64,000 nt of DNA from CAYHCE01 sp964355015. GTDB lineage: Bacteria; Cyanobacteriota; Cyanobacteriia; PCC-6307; Cyanobiaceae. A model generated the notes under the pieces. It saw only the letters and a list, made by a program, of their open reading frames with translations. It was not told the origin of the DNA and ran no database searches. Position numbers and translations under genes: made by a program. Location of the stretch: contig CAYHCE010000007.1 of the NCBI GenBank assembly GCA_964355015.1, positions 1 to 64,000 on the forward strand, in the 5' to 3' direction. Below are positions 1 through 8,462 of the stretch, in pieces. Each line of letters opens with the position of its first letter. Within the stretch, counting starts at the first letter, position 1.

Positions 1-198
1 ATCCTGGAGAAGCTCCAGCGACTTTGCTCGCAAATCTCCGGGACGGCACACTAGCCGGTGCTTGGAGGTGATCAGCCGAGAGCTGGCCGCCAATATCATG
101 CGCAAGATGCTGGGCAGGGCTGGCGAATCTGGTTATCTCATTGGAGAGCAAGCCAGTTTCGCTTGATTCGGGTCTGTGACCTATCAAGATCATTCAGG
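1..198. other. Left edge, no gene assigned
   Basis: Two plus-strand frames are open from the window edge. One stops at 54 and the other at 166; the longer would end in roughly 54 residues containing ELAANIMRKM. Either could be the tail of a gene that begins outside the window, but neither gives a family I recognise. The stretch looks less GC-rich than the genes to its right, so it may be a remnant or recently acquired DNA. Nothing is called here. Confidence 0.3.
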
Positions 199-1288
199 TC
201 AGTGCTGATGGCGGTGGTGCACGTCGCTGACGTGGGGGTGCTCGTGGGCCAGCGGGTCATGGCGATGGCCATGGCTGTGCCAGAAGGGCTGACCCGGCTC
301 GAGGTCCGCGAGATCCTCCGGTCGGTGGGGATGACTATGGTGCGCATCGCCGTCTACAGGGGCGTGGAAGTGGCGGTGCTGGTGATCGAGTTCGGCATGG
401 CGGTGCCAGTGGCCATGGCTGGATCGCAGCAGCAAGCCTGTGCTGACCGCCATGGCGGCCGCCGCCAGCAGCAGCGATGGACTGAGCGGTGAACCCAGCA
501 GGGCCACCGCCACCAGAGCGCCAAGGAAGGGAGCAGTGGAGAAGACCACTGCTTCCCTGGCGGCGCCAAGGGAGGCCAGGGCCACCATGTCGAGCCAGAT
601 CGACACGCCATAGCCCAGGCCACCGATTCCAAGCAGGGCGACGCTCATCAAGGCGAACGGAATGGCATGCCCTTGCAGATGGGCCACGGCCAGCATCGGC
701 AGGGCAGCACCGAGGGCCTTGGCAGCGGAGATCTGCAGGGGGTTGCGCAGGCTGAGCCGCTGGGAGAGGTTGTTGTCGATGCCCCAGCACAGGCAGGCCA
801 GGGCGATCCACAGCACGCCCTGCCATTGGCTGCCGCCCAGCCGGACCCGCCGAGAGCACCAGGGCTCCGGTCAGCGTCAGGGCGGCCGCCGCCCAGCCGT
901 CACGGCCGAGATGCTCCTTTCCGACCCCCACGGCGATCAGAACCGTGAACACCGCCTCCAGGTTGAGCAGCAGCGCCGAGGCCCCCGGGCTGAGCAGCGC
1001 CAGGCCCTTGACCAGGGCGATCGGTCCGGCGATGCCCCCCAGCAGGGTGATCAGCCCCAACAGGGGGAGATCCTGCCGCTGGATCGGAGCGTGGCGGCTG
1101 GTCGGGGCCTCGGCCACGGCCAGGGGCAGCAGCACCAACGCCGCACCGGCGTACAGCAGACCCGCCACGAGTACGGGGGAAGGCCCGTGGCTGAAGCTGC
1201 CGATCAGAGGAGCACTGGAGCCGAACAGCGCGGCTGACGCGAGTCCGGCCACCCAGCCGCGGCGCCATTGCTCAGCCGGCCTGAGCAT
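199..1288 (-). pseudogene. EamA/DMT-family permease with His-rich tail, frameshifted
   Basis: Reading starts at the ATG at 1288 and gives about 150 residues of a drug/metabolite transporter first half (ASAALFGSSAPLIG, then several hydrophobic helices). Near 838-845 the frame moves by one base, and the second EamA repeat (LWIALACLCWGIDNNLSQ) continues in another frame to the stop at 199. The C-terminal tail of about 60 residues is packed with histidines (HSHPH, HSHGHRH, HEHPH, HHRHQH), which suggests binding of a divalent metal such as Zn, Ni, Co or Cu; this is inference. The start overlaps the 3' end of the multicopper oxidase gene by 17 bp, so the two are probably cotranscribed. The frameshift could be a true lesion or a sequencing error, since both halves keep good coding character. 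Confidence 0.75.
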
Positions 1289-2825
1289 CGATCTGCAGCA
1301 CCCCCATCAGCCCCAGATCCTCGTGGTCGAGGTTGTGGCAGTGATACACGGTGCGCCCTGGAAAATCCCGGAAGCTCACGCGCAGGCGCACCTCCTCCCC
1401 CGAGCGCACCAGCACCGTGTCTTTCCAGCGGCGCTGGGATTCGGCGCGGCCATCACGGCTGATCACCTGGAAGGGGTTGATGTGCAGATGGAAGGGGTGA
1501 TCCATCACGTCGTCGTTGACGATCAGCCAGTCCTCCGTGCTGCCCAGCCGCACCCGGGTGTCGATGCGATCGGGATCGAAGGGCTGGCCGTTGATCACGA
1601 AGCCCATGCCACCTGCGCCCATGCCGCCACCGCCCCGACCCATGCCGCCCATTCCCATTCCGCCCATTCCCATCCCCATGGCATGGGCCAGGGAGAAGCG
1701 GCGCGTGCGCTCCGGCTGCGGCAGGGCCGGCACGGGAAGCAGGGCCGCCGGCAGCGGCAGCGGCGCCACCGCACCGGCGTAACGGAGGGTGGCCAGGGTC
1801 TGGGGGCCGTTCGTGTCTGCGGCGGCCATCGGGCCCATGCCCCTGTGGCCACTGCGTTGATAGGGGAGGTCGAGCAGGCGGTAGGCGCCGGGTGGCTGAT
1901 TGCCCTGCACCAGCACATCCGCCCGCTCGCCGGGGGCCAGCAGCAACTCCTCGAGCGGCTCAGGGGTCCCGATCGCACCGCCATCGGTGGCGATCAGCAC
2001 CAGCCGGTGCCCTTCCAGGGCGAGGCGGTAGATGCGGGCATTGGAAGCATTGAGCAGACGCAGCCGCAGCAGGCCGCCGCTGGGGATCGCCAGGCCGGGA
2101 TTGAGCTCCCCGTTCAGCGTCAGCAGTGGACCTTCCCGGCCGAGCATGCGCTCCATGCCCATCCCCATCCCCATCCCCATCCCCATCCCCATGCCCATGC
2201 CCATGCCCATGCCGGCATCACCTGTGCCGGTGGCGCTGGCGAAGTCCTTGAGCACCAGCACGGTTTCACTGGCGGCCGCCACCTCCGGTATCCGATCGAG
2301 AGTGCCGCGCACCACCAGGGCGCCGCCGAGGCCGCCGAACACCTGATCGGCCGAGTGACCGTGGTGATGGGGGTGCACGTAGAAGAGGCCGGCCGGGTGG
2401 TCCTCGGCGACCCTGAAGGCATAGGTGGTGGACCCGCCGGGCGGCACGCTCAGGAACACGTTGTCGCCGCTGCCGCCGGGGGGGATGTGCAGCCCGTGGA
2501 AGTGCAGGTTGGTGGGCTCCTGGAGGTCGTTGCGCAGACGCAGCCGCACCTGATCGCCTGCGTTCAGCTCCAGCAGCGGACCGGGCGAGCGGCCGTTGTA
2601 GGTGAGCAGCGTGGCGGGACCACCGGGAAGCATGCCCGGCGTGGCGCGGGCCACCAGCTCCAGATCGACCAGGCCGCCACGGGAGGCCAGCCGCGCCGCA
2701 CCGGCGGGCTGGGCCCGGGCGGCGGAGCGCTGCGCCTGGCCCCAGAGGGCAGGCCCGGCCACCGCCGCGCCCAGGCCGGCGAGCCCCAGGCCCAGCACCT
2801 GCCGGCGCTTGAGGGGAGAGGTCAT
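1272..2825 (-). CDS. Multicopper oxidase (CueO/CopA-like), Met-rich
   Basis: Secreted multicopper oxidase of about 517 residues, likely oxidising Cu(I) or phenolic substrates with O2. The start at 2825 is preceded by GGAGGA at good spacing. The N-terminus has a twin-arginine-like signal (KRRQVLGLGL then Ala/Gly-rich). Copper ligands are visible in order: HFHGLH (about 108-113), a His cluster HPHHHGH (about 151-157), HPFHLH (about 443) and HCHNLDHEDLGLM (about 495). A run of about ten Gly-Met dipeptides lies near residues 205-224, with a second Met/Gly-rich stretch near 390-420, like the Met-rich segments of copper-resistance oxidases. A MerR-type promoter lies upstream, and the His-tailed permease overlaps downstream. 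Copper tolerance is the likely role; the exact substrate is not shown by sequence. Confidence 0.93.
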   Translation of the reverse strand: MTSPLKRRQVLGLGLAGLGAAVAGPALWGQAQRSAARAQPAGAARLASRGGLVDLELVARATPGMLPGGPATLLTYNGRSPGPLLELNAGDQVRLRLRNDLQEPTNLHFHGLHIPPGGSGDNVFLSVPPGGSTTYAFRVAEDHPAGLFYVHPHHHGHSADQVFGGLGGALVVRGTLDRIPEVAAASETVLVLKDFASATGTGDAGMGMGMGMGMGMGMGMGMGMERMLGREGPLLTLNGELNPGLAIPSGGLLRLRLLNASNARIYRLALEGHRLVLIATDGGAIGTPEPLEELLLAPGERADVLVQGNQPPGAYRLLDLPYQRSGHRGMGPMAAADTNGPQTLATLRYAGAVAPLPLPAALLPVPALPQPERTRRFSLAHAMGMGMGGMGMGGMGRGGGGMGAGGMGFVINGQPFDPDRIDTRVRLGSTEDWLIVNDDVMDHPFHLHINPFQVISRDGRAESQRRWKDTVLVRSGEEVRLRVSFRDFPGRTVYHCHNLDHEDLGLMGVLQIDAQAG

Positions 2826-2871
2826 CAGCGGTCCTCCGAACAGCCAGAGGGAGACGGAGCTCCCTGGATTC

Positions 2872-2903
2872 AGGGTAAGGGTTCCAGTAAAGGGGAGAGT
2901 CAA
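2872..2903 (-). promoter_or_regulatory. MerR-type promoter of the multicopper oxidase
   Basis: On the minus strand a TTGACT -35 box (2903 to 2898) is followed by a 20-bp spacer and TACCCT (2877 to 2872) as -10. The over-long spacer and the TTGACTCTCC start are typical of promoters activated by MerR-family metal sensors. The layout matches the boxes at 2954 and 12329. The second half of the dyad is less well kept here than in the other two. Confidence 0.65.
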
Positions 2904-2953
2904 GCCCTGGAGGACCGGCATCGGCCGGCGCAGATCTGCTGCGGCCTTGGCCC

Positions 2954-2985
2954 TTGACTCTCCTGCCAAGGGGAGACCATACGGT
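2954..2985 (+). promoter_or_regulatory. MerR-type promoter of the DUF305 gene
   Basis: TTGACT (2954-2959), a 20-bp spacer and TACGGT (2980-2985). The spacer carries an inverted repeat, CTCTCC against GGGGAGA, as expected for a dimeric MerR-family activator that untwists an over-long spacer. It diverges from the multicopper oxidase promoter, with about 50 bp between the two -35 boxes. Confidence 0.68.
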
Positions 2986-3007
2986 TGGGCGTCCTTACCC
3001 AGCCAAC

Positions 3008-3712
3008 ATGCGCCCGTCCCGTTTCACCGCCACCTTGATCGGGCTGGCCTCTGCCCTCACCGTGGCGGCCCCCGCCCTGGCCCAGATGCCAGGTGGCTTG
3101 AATCACGAAGGGCACCAGGGCATGCCCGGGATGGACACCCCGGCCCAGGCCGGCCATGCCCATGACCTGGGCCCGGCCGGCGCCACCTACGACCTGCGCT
3201 TCATCGACGGCATGGTTCAGCACCACACCGGGGCGCTGCGGATGAGCGAATTCGTGTTCGGCATCGGAGCGCCGGGCGTGGGGGCGCTGGGCAAGACGAT
3301 CTGGCGCGATCAGGCCAACGAGATCCGGGCGATGGGGCTGTGGCGCAAGGCCTGGTATCCACAGGCGCCCGTCTACCCCGTGGCGCTGGCCACCGGCGGC
3401 GATCCGAACAGCCTGGCGGGCCTCACCCGCATGAGCCAGGTCCAGATCGATGGCATGCGGATGATGGGTGAGCTCCCCACCAGGGAGAACCGCGTCACCT
3501 GGTTTCTGGAGGGCATGCTCGATCACCACGGCGGGGCGCTGCTGATGGCCCACGACGCCCTGGCCAAGAGCACCAACCCCACCATCCGGCGCTTTGCCCG
3601 CGGGGTGATCGTGGCCCAGCGGGCCGAGATCATCCAGCTGCGGCGGATGCTGGCCGCCGACGGATTGCGCAAGCCGGAATACAGCAGGTACGACGCACTG
3701 TTTGGCCTCTGA
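3008..3712 (+). CDS. Secreted DUF305 protein
   Basis: Exported protein of 234 residues with a clear signal peptide (MRPSRFTATL to APALAQ, about 26 residues). The mature part has a His/Met-rich linker (NHEGHQGMPGM) and two copies of the DUF305 ferritin-like core: FIDGMVQHHTGALRM (HH at 72-73) and LEGMLDHHGGALLMAH (HH at 173-174). DUF305 proteins are four-helix bundles often found with copper-resistance genes. The ATG at 3008 is chosen because it begins the signal peptide. The gene diverges from the multicopper oxidase and has its own MerR-type promoter, so copper binding or handling outside the cytoplasm is the best guess; the biochemical role is not established. Confidence 0.9.
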   Translation: MRPSRFTATLIGLASALTVAAPALAQMPGGLNHEGHQGMPGMDTPAQAGHAHDLGPAGATYDLRFIDGMVQHHTGALRMSEFVFGIGAPGVGALGKTIWRDQANEIRAMGLWRKAWYPQAPVYPVALATGGDPNSLAGLTRMSQVQIDGMRMMGELPTRENRVTWFLEGMLDHHGGALLMAHDALAKSTNPTIRRFARGVIVAQRAEIIQLRRMLAADGLRKPEYSRYDALFGL

Positions 3713-3997
3713 TCACGGCCTGCTCAGGAGGCTGCTGAACAACCCGGCCAGGAGGCCGCACGATTCGACCGTTCCGAGCCCACCGCCGACACCCCGGCGA
3801 TGATTGGCGGCTGTGGTCTTCGCTCTGCCGTCATGACGTTGACCGCCGCGGACCGTGAAGCGCGTTCCCTCCTGCGTGCGCGCCCGCCCACTCACCCAGT
3901 CGGAGCAGACGAACGCCGGAGGCGACGACGCCATCGACAGCGATCGGCGATCGCTGCCGCGGCTTCAATCGTCTGATCCTGGAAATGGAATGACCGT

Positions 3998-5167
3998 GTG
4001 GATCTGAGCCGTTCCGCCCCCAGGCCCCTGCCGCCGATCGCCCTGCTGGCCCTGGCCGTGGGCGTGAGCGTGGCCAATCCCTTCTACAGCCAGTCGCTGC
4101 TGCCGCCGATCGCCGCCGAGCTGGGCCTGCCCCCCGGCACCGCCGTGCTGGTGCCGGCCGCCACCCAGTGGGGCCTGGCCGCGAGCCTGCTGCTGCTGCT
4201 GCCCCTGGGCGACCAGCTGGAACGGCGCCGGCTGCTGGTGGGGGCTGCCGCGGGCATGGCGCTGGCCTGCCTGGCGATCGTGCTGGCCCCCGGCTTCGGT
4301 CTGCTGCTGCCCGCCTTCTTCGCCGTCGGCCTCTGCGCCCTTGTGCCCTACCTGCTGCCGCCCTTCGTGGCCCAGCTCACCCCGGATGCCCGCCGCGGCC
4401 TGGTGCTCGGCACCCTGCTCAGCGGCCAGTTCAGCGGGTTGCTGCTCTCGCGCACCTTCAGCGGCCTGCTGGCCGAGCTGGCCGGCTGGCGGACCATCTA
4501 CGCCGTGTCGGCGCTGCTGATGATCGCCGTGGCGGTCCTGTTCCGCAGCCGGTTGCCCCGCCAGCGCCCGCCCCGGCCCCTGAGCTACCTGGCCCTGCAG
4601 CGCTCCCAGCTCCAGCTCTGGCTTCGCTATCCGGCGCTGCGACAGGCCTGCCTGCGCCAGGCCCTGCTGTTCGGGGCCTTCATGGCCACCTGGAGTGCCC
4701 TGGCCCTGCATCTGGCAGCTCCGCCCTGGCGGTTCGGGCCGGCGGCGATCGGAGCCTTCGGGCTGGTGGGCCTGGTGAGCATCGCAGCGGCCCGGCCGAT
4801 CGGCCGGCTGGTGGACACACACGGCCCCCGGCAGGTCGTGCGGGCGGGCTGCCTGCTCGGCCTGGCCGGCCTGCTGCTGCTGGCCTTCGGGTCCAGCTCC
4901 CTGATCGCCCTGGTGATCGGCATGGCCTGCCTCGATCTGGGCGTGCAGGGGACCTATGTCGCCCACCAGACCACCGTGCTGTCCCTGGATGCGGCGGCCC
5001 GCACCCGCCTGGGCACCTGGCTGTTCTTCACCGCCTACCTGGGCGCGGCGCTCTGCTCGCAGCTGGTGGCGCGCTTCTGGGCCAGCTGGCACTGGCACGG
5101 CAACGCCGTGTTCGCTGTCAGCCTCGTGCTGCTGGCCCTGCTGATCCCGGCTTCCGAAGATAGCTAA
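3998..5167 (+). CDS. MFS transporter
   Basis: Inner-membrane major facilitator superfamily permease of 389 residues with about twelve hydrophobic segments. The N-terminus (ANPFYSQSLLPPIAAELGLPPG) and the GDQLERRRLL loop after the second helix (motif A-like) resemble the YnfM/drug-efflux branch. It starts with GTG. The 285 bp before it contain no gene I can support, only a HIP1 octamer at 3947. The substrate cannot be read from sequence; proximity to metal-stress genes is not proof of a link. Confidence 0.85.
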   Translation: MDLSRSAPRPLPPIALLALAVGVSVANPFYSQSLLPPIAAELGLPPGTAVLVPAATQWGLAASLLLLLPLGDQLERRRLLVGAAAGMALACLAIVLAPGFGLLLPAFFAVGLCALVPYLLPPFVAQLTPDARRGLVLGTLLSGQFSGLLLSRTFSGLLAELAGWRTIYAVSALLMIAVAVLFRSRLPRQRPPRPLSYLALQRSQLQLWLRYPALRQACLRQALLFGAFMATWSALALHLAAPPWRFGPAAIGAFGLVGLVSIAAARPIGRLVDTHGPRQVVRAGCLLGLAGLLLLAFGSSSLIALVIGMACLDLGVQGTYVAHQTTVLSLDAAARTRLGTWLFFTAYLGAALCSQLVARFWASWHWHGNAVFAVSLVLLALLIPASEDS

Positions 5168-5229
5168 GTGTGGGGGAACGACCCGGTCCCGCCTGAGGCC
5201 TGGCCTGACCCGCTGCCCAGAGATTGCCC

Positions 5230-5907
5230 ATGGACGCCGACCCCTCCCTGCAGGTGTGCCTCACGATCAGCACCGATGGCCCCTACCTGGTCAGCGGCGC
5301 CGTGCCCCTGGCCGAGCAGTCCATTGTGGTGAACACCGCCGGCGAATCGATCGACGTCCGGGAGGGACGTCGCTATCCGGCCCAGGCGAGCTGTGAGCTC
5401 TGCCGCTGCGGCGCCTCCGGCCACAAGCCCTTCTGCGACGGCACCCACGCCACCCTCCCCTTCGACGGCACCACCACCGCCCCGGCCATCCCCTACCTCC
5501 AGCAGGCCGAGACCATCGAGGGTCCGGTGCTCGCAATCACCGATGCCCGGTCGCTCTGCGCCAATGCCCGCTTCTGCGATCGCCTCGGCGGCATCTGGGC
5601 GCTCGTGAAGCGCAGCGACGACCCCGAGGTTCGCCTGGAGGTGGAGTTCCAGGCCCGCCACTGCCCCTCCGGCCGCCTGATCGCCTGGGACCGCGCCAGT
5701 GGCCGCTGCCTCGAACCGCACGATCCGCCCTCGATCGGGCTGCTCATCGACACGGCCAGGGGCGTCGACGGGCCCCTCTGGCTGCGGGGCGGCATCCAGG
5801 TGATCTCCGAGCAGGGCGTTGTGTATGAGGGGCGCCAGCAGTGCACGCTCTGCCGCTGCGGCCGTTCCCTCAACAAGCCGTTCTGCGATGGCTCCCATGC
5901 CCCCTGA
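5230..5907 (+). CDS. CDGSH iron-sulfur protein (two domains)
   Basis: Soluble protein of about 225 residues with two mitoNEET-type CDGSH motifs. The first, at about 55-73, is CELCRCGASGHKPFCDGTH; the second sits at the extreme C-terminus (CRCGRSLNKPFCDGSH). Each motif supplies three Cys and one His for a labile 2Fe-2S cluster. Between them is the Cys-containing DARSLCANARFCDRLGGIW segment typical of bacterial multidomain CDGSH proteins. Such proteins are thought to act in electron transfer or Fe-S and redox sensing. The ATG at 5230 is preferred to a TTG two codons upstream. Confidence 0.9.
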   Translation: MDADPSLQVCLTISTDGPYLVSGAVPLAEQSIVVNTAGESIDVREGRRYPAQASCELCRCGASGHKPFCDGTHATLPFDGTTTAPAIPYLQQAETIEGPVLAITDARSLCANARFCDRLGGIWALVKRSDDPEVRLEVEFQARHCPSGRLIAWDRASGRCLEPHDPPSIGLLIDTARGVDGPLWLRGGIQVISEQGVVYEGRQQCTLCRCGRSLNKPFCDGSHAP

Positions 5908-5920
5908 ACCGGGACCGAGG

Positions 5921-6025
5921 ATGTCGGGCGGCTCCGAACGACCTGAACGCCCGGAGCTCCAGGCCGCGGACGGCCGCCACACCCTCTCGGGCGACTTCGA
6001 ACACGGTGGCCACCGTGTTCGGTGA
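5921..6025 (+). pseudogene. Decayed remnant of the EF-hand gene
   Basis: A 34-codon frame reads MSGGSERPERPELQ then DGRHTLSGDFE. These two pieces match the first 14 residues (MSSVSERPEHP) and the first calcium loop (DGDGRHTLSGDFE) of the intact EF-hand gene at 10754, with the intervening segment of about 24 codons deleted. After the loop the similarity stops and the frame terminates. Nucleotide identity is visible too (ccgaacgacctga shared). It is best read as an internally deleted partial duplicate, not a functional gene. Confidence 0.65.
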
Positions 6026-6145
6026 GCGCTGGCTTCGATCTCTCCCCGGAGGCCTTGCGACCGGCCAACCTCTGAACGCAGCTGCCCCGCGGCCACCTTC
6101 ACCTGCTGAGCCTGCGACACTTCCCTCCGGAGGACGATTTTCTCG

Positions 6146-7273
6146 TTGTTGGCTCCGGTGCGCCCTTACCTCGATCTCGAGCGGCCCTGGCTGTCGGAGC
6201 GGCTGGTGGCCTGGCCGATCCTGTCGAGCGGGGAGCTGCCGCCGGAGTCAGCTCTCAGTGTGCGGGTGTTCGCGTTACCACTCCTGCTGGTACGCGGCGC
6301 CGACGGGCGGGTGTCGGCCCATCTCGATGTCTGCCCCCACCGGCTCGTGTCCTTCTCCTGCGGAGGCACGCCGCCGCGGGTGCAGGGTTCGATCGTCCGT
6401 TGCCCCTACCACTACCAGGAGTTCGATCAGGCGGGCCGCTGCGTGCGCACCCTCCATGGCGAAGCCGGCGGCGCCGAGCATCTCGTCACGCTGCCGCTGC
6501 GGGAGTGGGGTGGGTTCCTCTGGCTGCCAGCGGGGCGGCGCCTGTTCGCCTCGGCCGATCCCGCCGCCTGGCAGGCGCCGGAGGTGGAGGCGGCCCTGCA
6601 GGAGGCGCGGCTGCCGGCGGAATTCGCCCGTGAGCTGCTCGATCCCGGCCGCACCGACGCCCTGCCGCTGTTCCACTACCGCTATCCCGTCGGCCCCTGG
6701 GGCCTGGTGGTCACCAGCGGCATCGATCACACCCACGGCTTCCACGTGCACGCCATCGCCCGCACGGTGCATCAGCTACGGCGCTGGCTGGGCCAGGAGA
6801 CCCTCAGCGGCATGCACATGGTCTGCGACGACGAGGAACGCTCGGTGCTGGTCACCTACAGCCAGTACCGCGACAGCCTCCAGGCCTACTGGAAGGTGGG
6901 CGGCGCCCCCAACCTCTGGCTCAACAAGCTCGATGAGGGTCTGCATCTGGCGGTGCTGTTCGTACCCGACGATCAGGGCAGCACCACCCTGCGCGGCATC
7001 CTGTACGCCGGTGGTCGCTGGCGATCCTTGCTGGAGAACGGGCCGGCCCTGAAGGCGCTGCGGGATCTCTCCAACCACAACAACGACGAGGACCGCCCTT
7101 TCATCGAAAGCCAGGCGGCCCTGCTGGGCGGCGGCCGCATCCCGGTCGGCAACGCCAGCGTCAATGACGCGCCGGTGTATCGCTTCTTCCGCTACCTGGA
7201 GGCGATCACCGGCAGCCCGATCGCCTTCGGGGCCAAGCCCCACCCCCGCGACCTGCTCGTTCAGCGCGGCTGA
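6146..7273 (+). CDS. Rieske-type non-heme iron oxygenase
   Basis: Protein of 375 residues with an N-terminal Rieske 2Fe-2S domain: ligands C63, H65 (CPHRL) and C86, H89 (CPYHYQEF). A C-terminal catalytic part carries a candidate mononuclear iron site, GIDHTHGFHVH (about 192-202). The family includes ring-hydroxylating oxygenases and chlorophyll-catabolic PaO/Tic55-like enzymes; the substrate here is unknown. It probably starts at TTG 6146, with GGAGGA eleven bases upstream, because no ATG fits. The 3' end overlaps by 13 bp the convergent gene for a second Rieske oxygenase. Confidence 0.85.
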   Translation: MLAPVRPYLDLERPWLSERLVAWPILSSGELPPESALSVRVFALPLLLVRGADGRVSAHLDVCPHRLVSFSCGGTPPRVQGSIVRCPYHYQEFDQAGRCVRTLHGEAGGAEHLVTLPLREWGGFLWLPAGRRLFASADPAAWQAPEVEAALQEARLPAEFARELLDPGRTDALPLFHYRYPVGPWGLVVTSGIDHTHGFHVHAIARTVHQLRRWLGQETLSGMHMVCDDEERSVLVTYSQYRDSLQAYWKVGGAPNLWLNKLDEGLHLAVLFVPDDQGSTTLRGILYAGGRWRSLLENGPALKALRDLSNHNNDEDRPFIESQAALLGGGRIPVGNASVNDAPVYRFFRYLEAITGSPIAFGAKPHPRDLLVQRG

Positions 7274-8253
7274 AGCAGCTCCCGCAGCCGCTGGCGCATC
7301 AGGGCGATCGGCTGGTCGGCCTCGATCAGGTGCTCTGCGGCCGGCCAGGGTTCGAGAGCGGCGGCCATGGCGGTGAGGATCGCCCGGTCCTGATCGATCA
7401 GCCCCCGCTCGAAGCGCACCATGGCGGCAGCAGGCACCTGCTCTTCCGTGTCGTTGCGGAAGTAGAAGCGGCTGATCCGCGTGTCCTGTGCGCCCGTGGG
7501 CACGGCGTGGAGCACGATGCGCTGCCGCAGGCCGTTCGGCCATTCCAGCTCCAGGCTGAGGCCGAGCGGCGCGATCCAGCTCACCCGCCGCTCCACCGTC
7601 AAGGTGGCCGTGTCCTCGCCGAGCGTGCTCTTGAGCACGGCGTTGTTGTGCACCTGCAGGGGGATGCGGAAGCGGAAGCCGTCGGTGGTGTCCTCGATCG
7701 CCCCCTCGATCGGATCGGGCCGGGCCGTGGTGGCCTCCAGCAGCCCGCGGTGCACGAAGTAATGGTGGAAATTGTCGAGGCCGTTCTCGATCACCCGGAA
7801 GGGGGAGCAGGGCCAGAGTTCCCAGAAGCCGTCGATCAGGCGGTGGGCTGGGTCGTGCTCCTCGGGGAAGTCGGGCAGCGGCAGCCGCGGCTGCTCCGCC
7901 AGGCACACCCACACCCGGCCATAGCGGGCCTGGGCCATGTAGGTGCGCAGGCGGCAGGCCTCGGGGATCGGCCGCTCCGGCTGCTGGGGGATCGCGCGGC
8001 AGGAGCCGTCGCCTGAGAATTCCCAGCCGTGGTAAGGGCAGTGGAGGCTGCCGTCCGCCCCGATGCGGCCACCCGAGAGCCGCGCCGAGCGGTGCGGACA
8101 GCGATCGGGGGCGGCATGGGGCGCACCGTCGCCCCCGCGCCAGATCACCAGCGGTTCCCCCAGAAGTTCCACCGCCACCGGCCCCTCGCCCAGCTGATCG
8201 AGCGGCAGCACCGGATACCAGAACGGACGCAACCGGGCGGGATCGAGGGGCAT
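7261..8253 (-). CDS. Rieske 2Fe-2S oxygenase, alpha-subunit type
   Basis: About 330 residues. Counting from a possible upstream GTG at 8268, the Rieske ligands are C57, H59 (CPHRSARL) and C77, H80 (CPYHGWEF), and the mononuclear iron motif is E-N-G-L-D-N-F-H-H-Y-F-V-H (D165, H168, H173), the classic D-x2-H-x4-H of ring-hydroxylating oxygenases. No separate reductase or beta subunit is next to it. It is not a duplicate of its convergent neighbour: they share only the domain plan. ATG 8253 is given as start because it matches the usual short N-terminus; neither start has a good ribosome site. The substrate is unknown. Confidence 0.87.
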   Translation of the reverse strand: MPLDPARLRPFWYPVLPLDQLGEGPVAVELLGEPLVIWRGGDGAPHAAPDRCPHRSARLSGGRIGADGSLHCPYHGWEFSGDGSCRAIPQQPERPIPEACRLRTYMAQARYGRVWVCLAEQPRLPLPDFPEEHDPAHRLIDGFWELWPCSPFRVIENGLDNFHHYFVHRGLLEATTARPDPIEGAIEDTTDGFRFRIPLQVHNNAVLKSTLGEDTATLTVERRVSWIAPLGLSLELEWPNGLRQRIVLHAVPTGAQDTRISRFYFRNDTEEQVPAAAMVRFERGLIDQDRAILTAMAAALEPWPAAEHLIEADQPIALMRQRLRELLQPR

Positions 8254-8430
8254 GGCGTGGGAGCTCACAAGCGGGGCAGGGGCGGGGAAGGGGCAAGACC
8301 GGCGCTGAAGCAGGGGGAGCAGCAGAGCACCACGAAGGCAAGGCTGCGGGCCAGGCCGGATCCCTCCCCAGCCAGGCTGGCTGACGCCTGGATCGAGAGC
8401 CTGGCCGGCGATCCCCGTTCCGAACCCTTG

Positions 8431-8450
8431 TATTATTGCTGTATTACAGC
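8431..8450. promoter_or_regulatory. Palindromic operator/promoter of the toxin-antitoxin pair
   Basis: A perfect 6+1+6 palindrome, GCTGTA-T-TACAGC (8438-8450), lies 12 bp before the antitoxin ATG, beside an AT-rich TATTAT box (8431-8436) that could be the -10. This fits autoregulation by a ribbon-helix-helix dimer, as is usual for vapB-type antitoxins. The AT-rich patch stands out from the GC-rich surroundings. Confidence 0.55.
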
Positions 8451-8462
8451 AGGGGCGAAGCG

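Noticed and set aside
2..166. Tail of a transposase or other gene at the left edge
   Set aside because: The 54 visible residues have no recognisable motif and the other open frame is as plausible; a call would be a guess.
945..2957. Long plus-strand open frame of 670 codons, very rich in His, Gln and Gly
   Set aside because: It is the antisense shadow of the EamA permease and multicopper oxidase genes; its His-rich part mirrors the Gly-Met repeat. It has no family motif.
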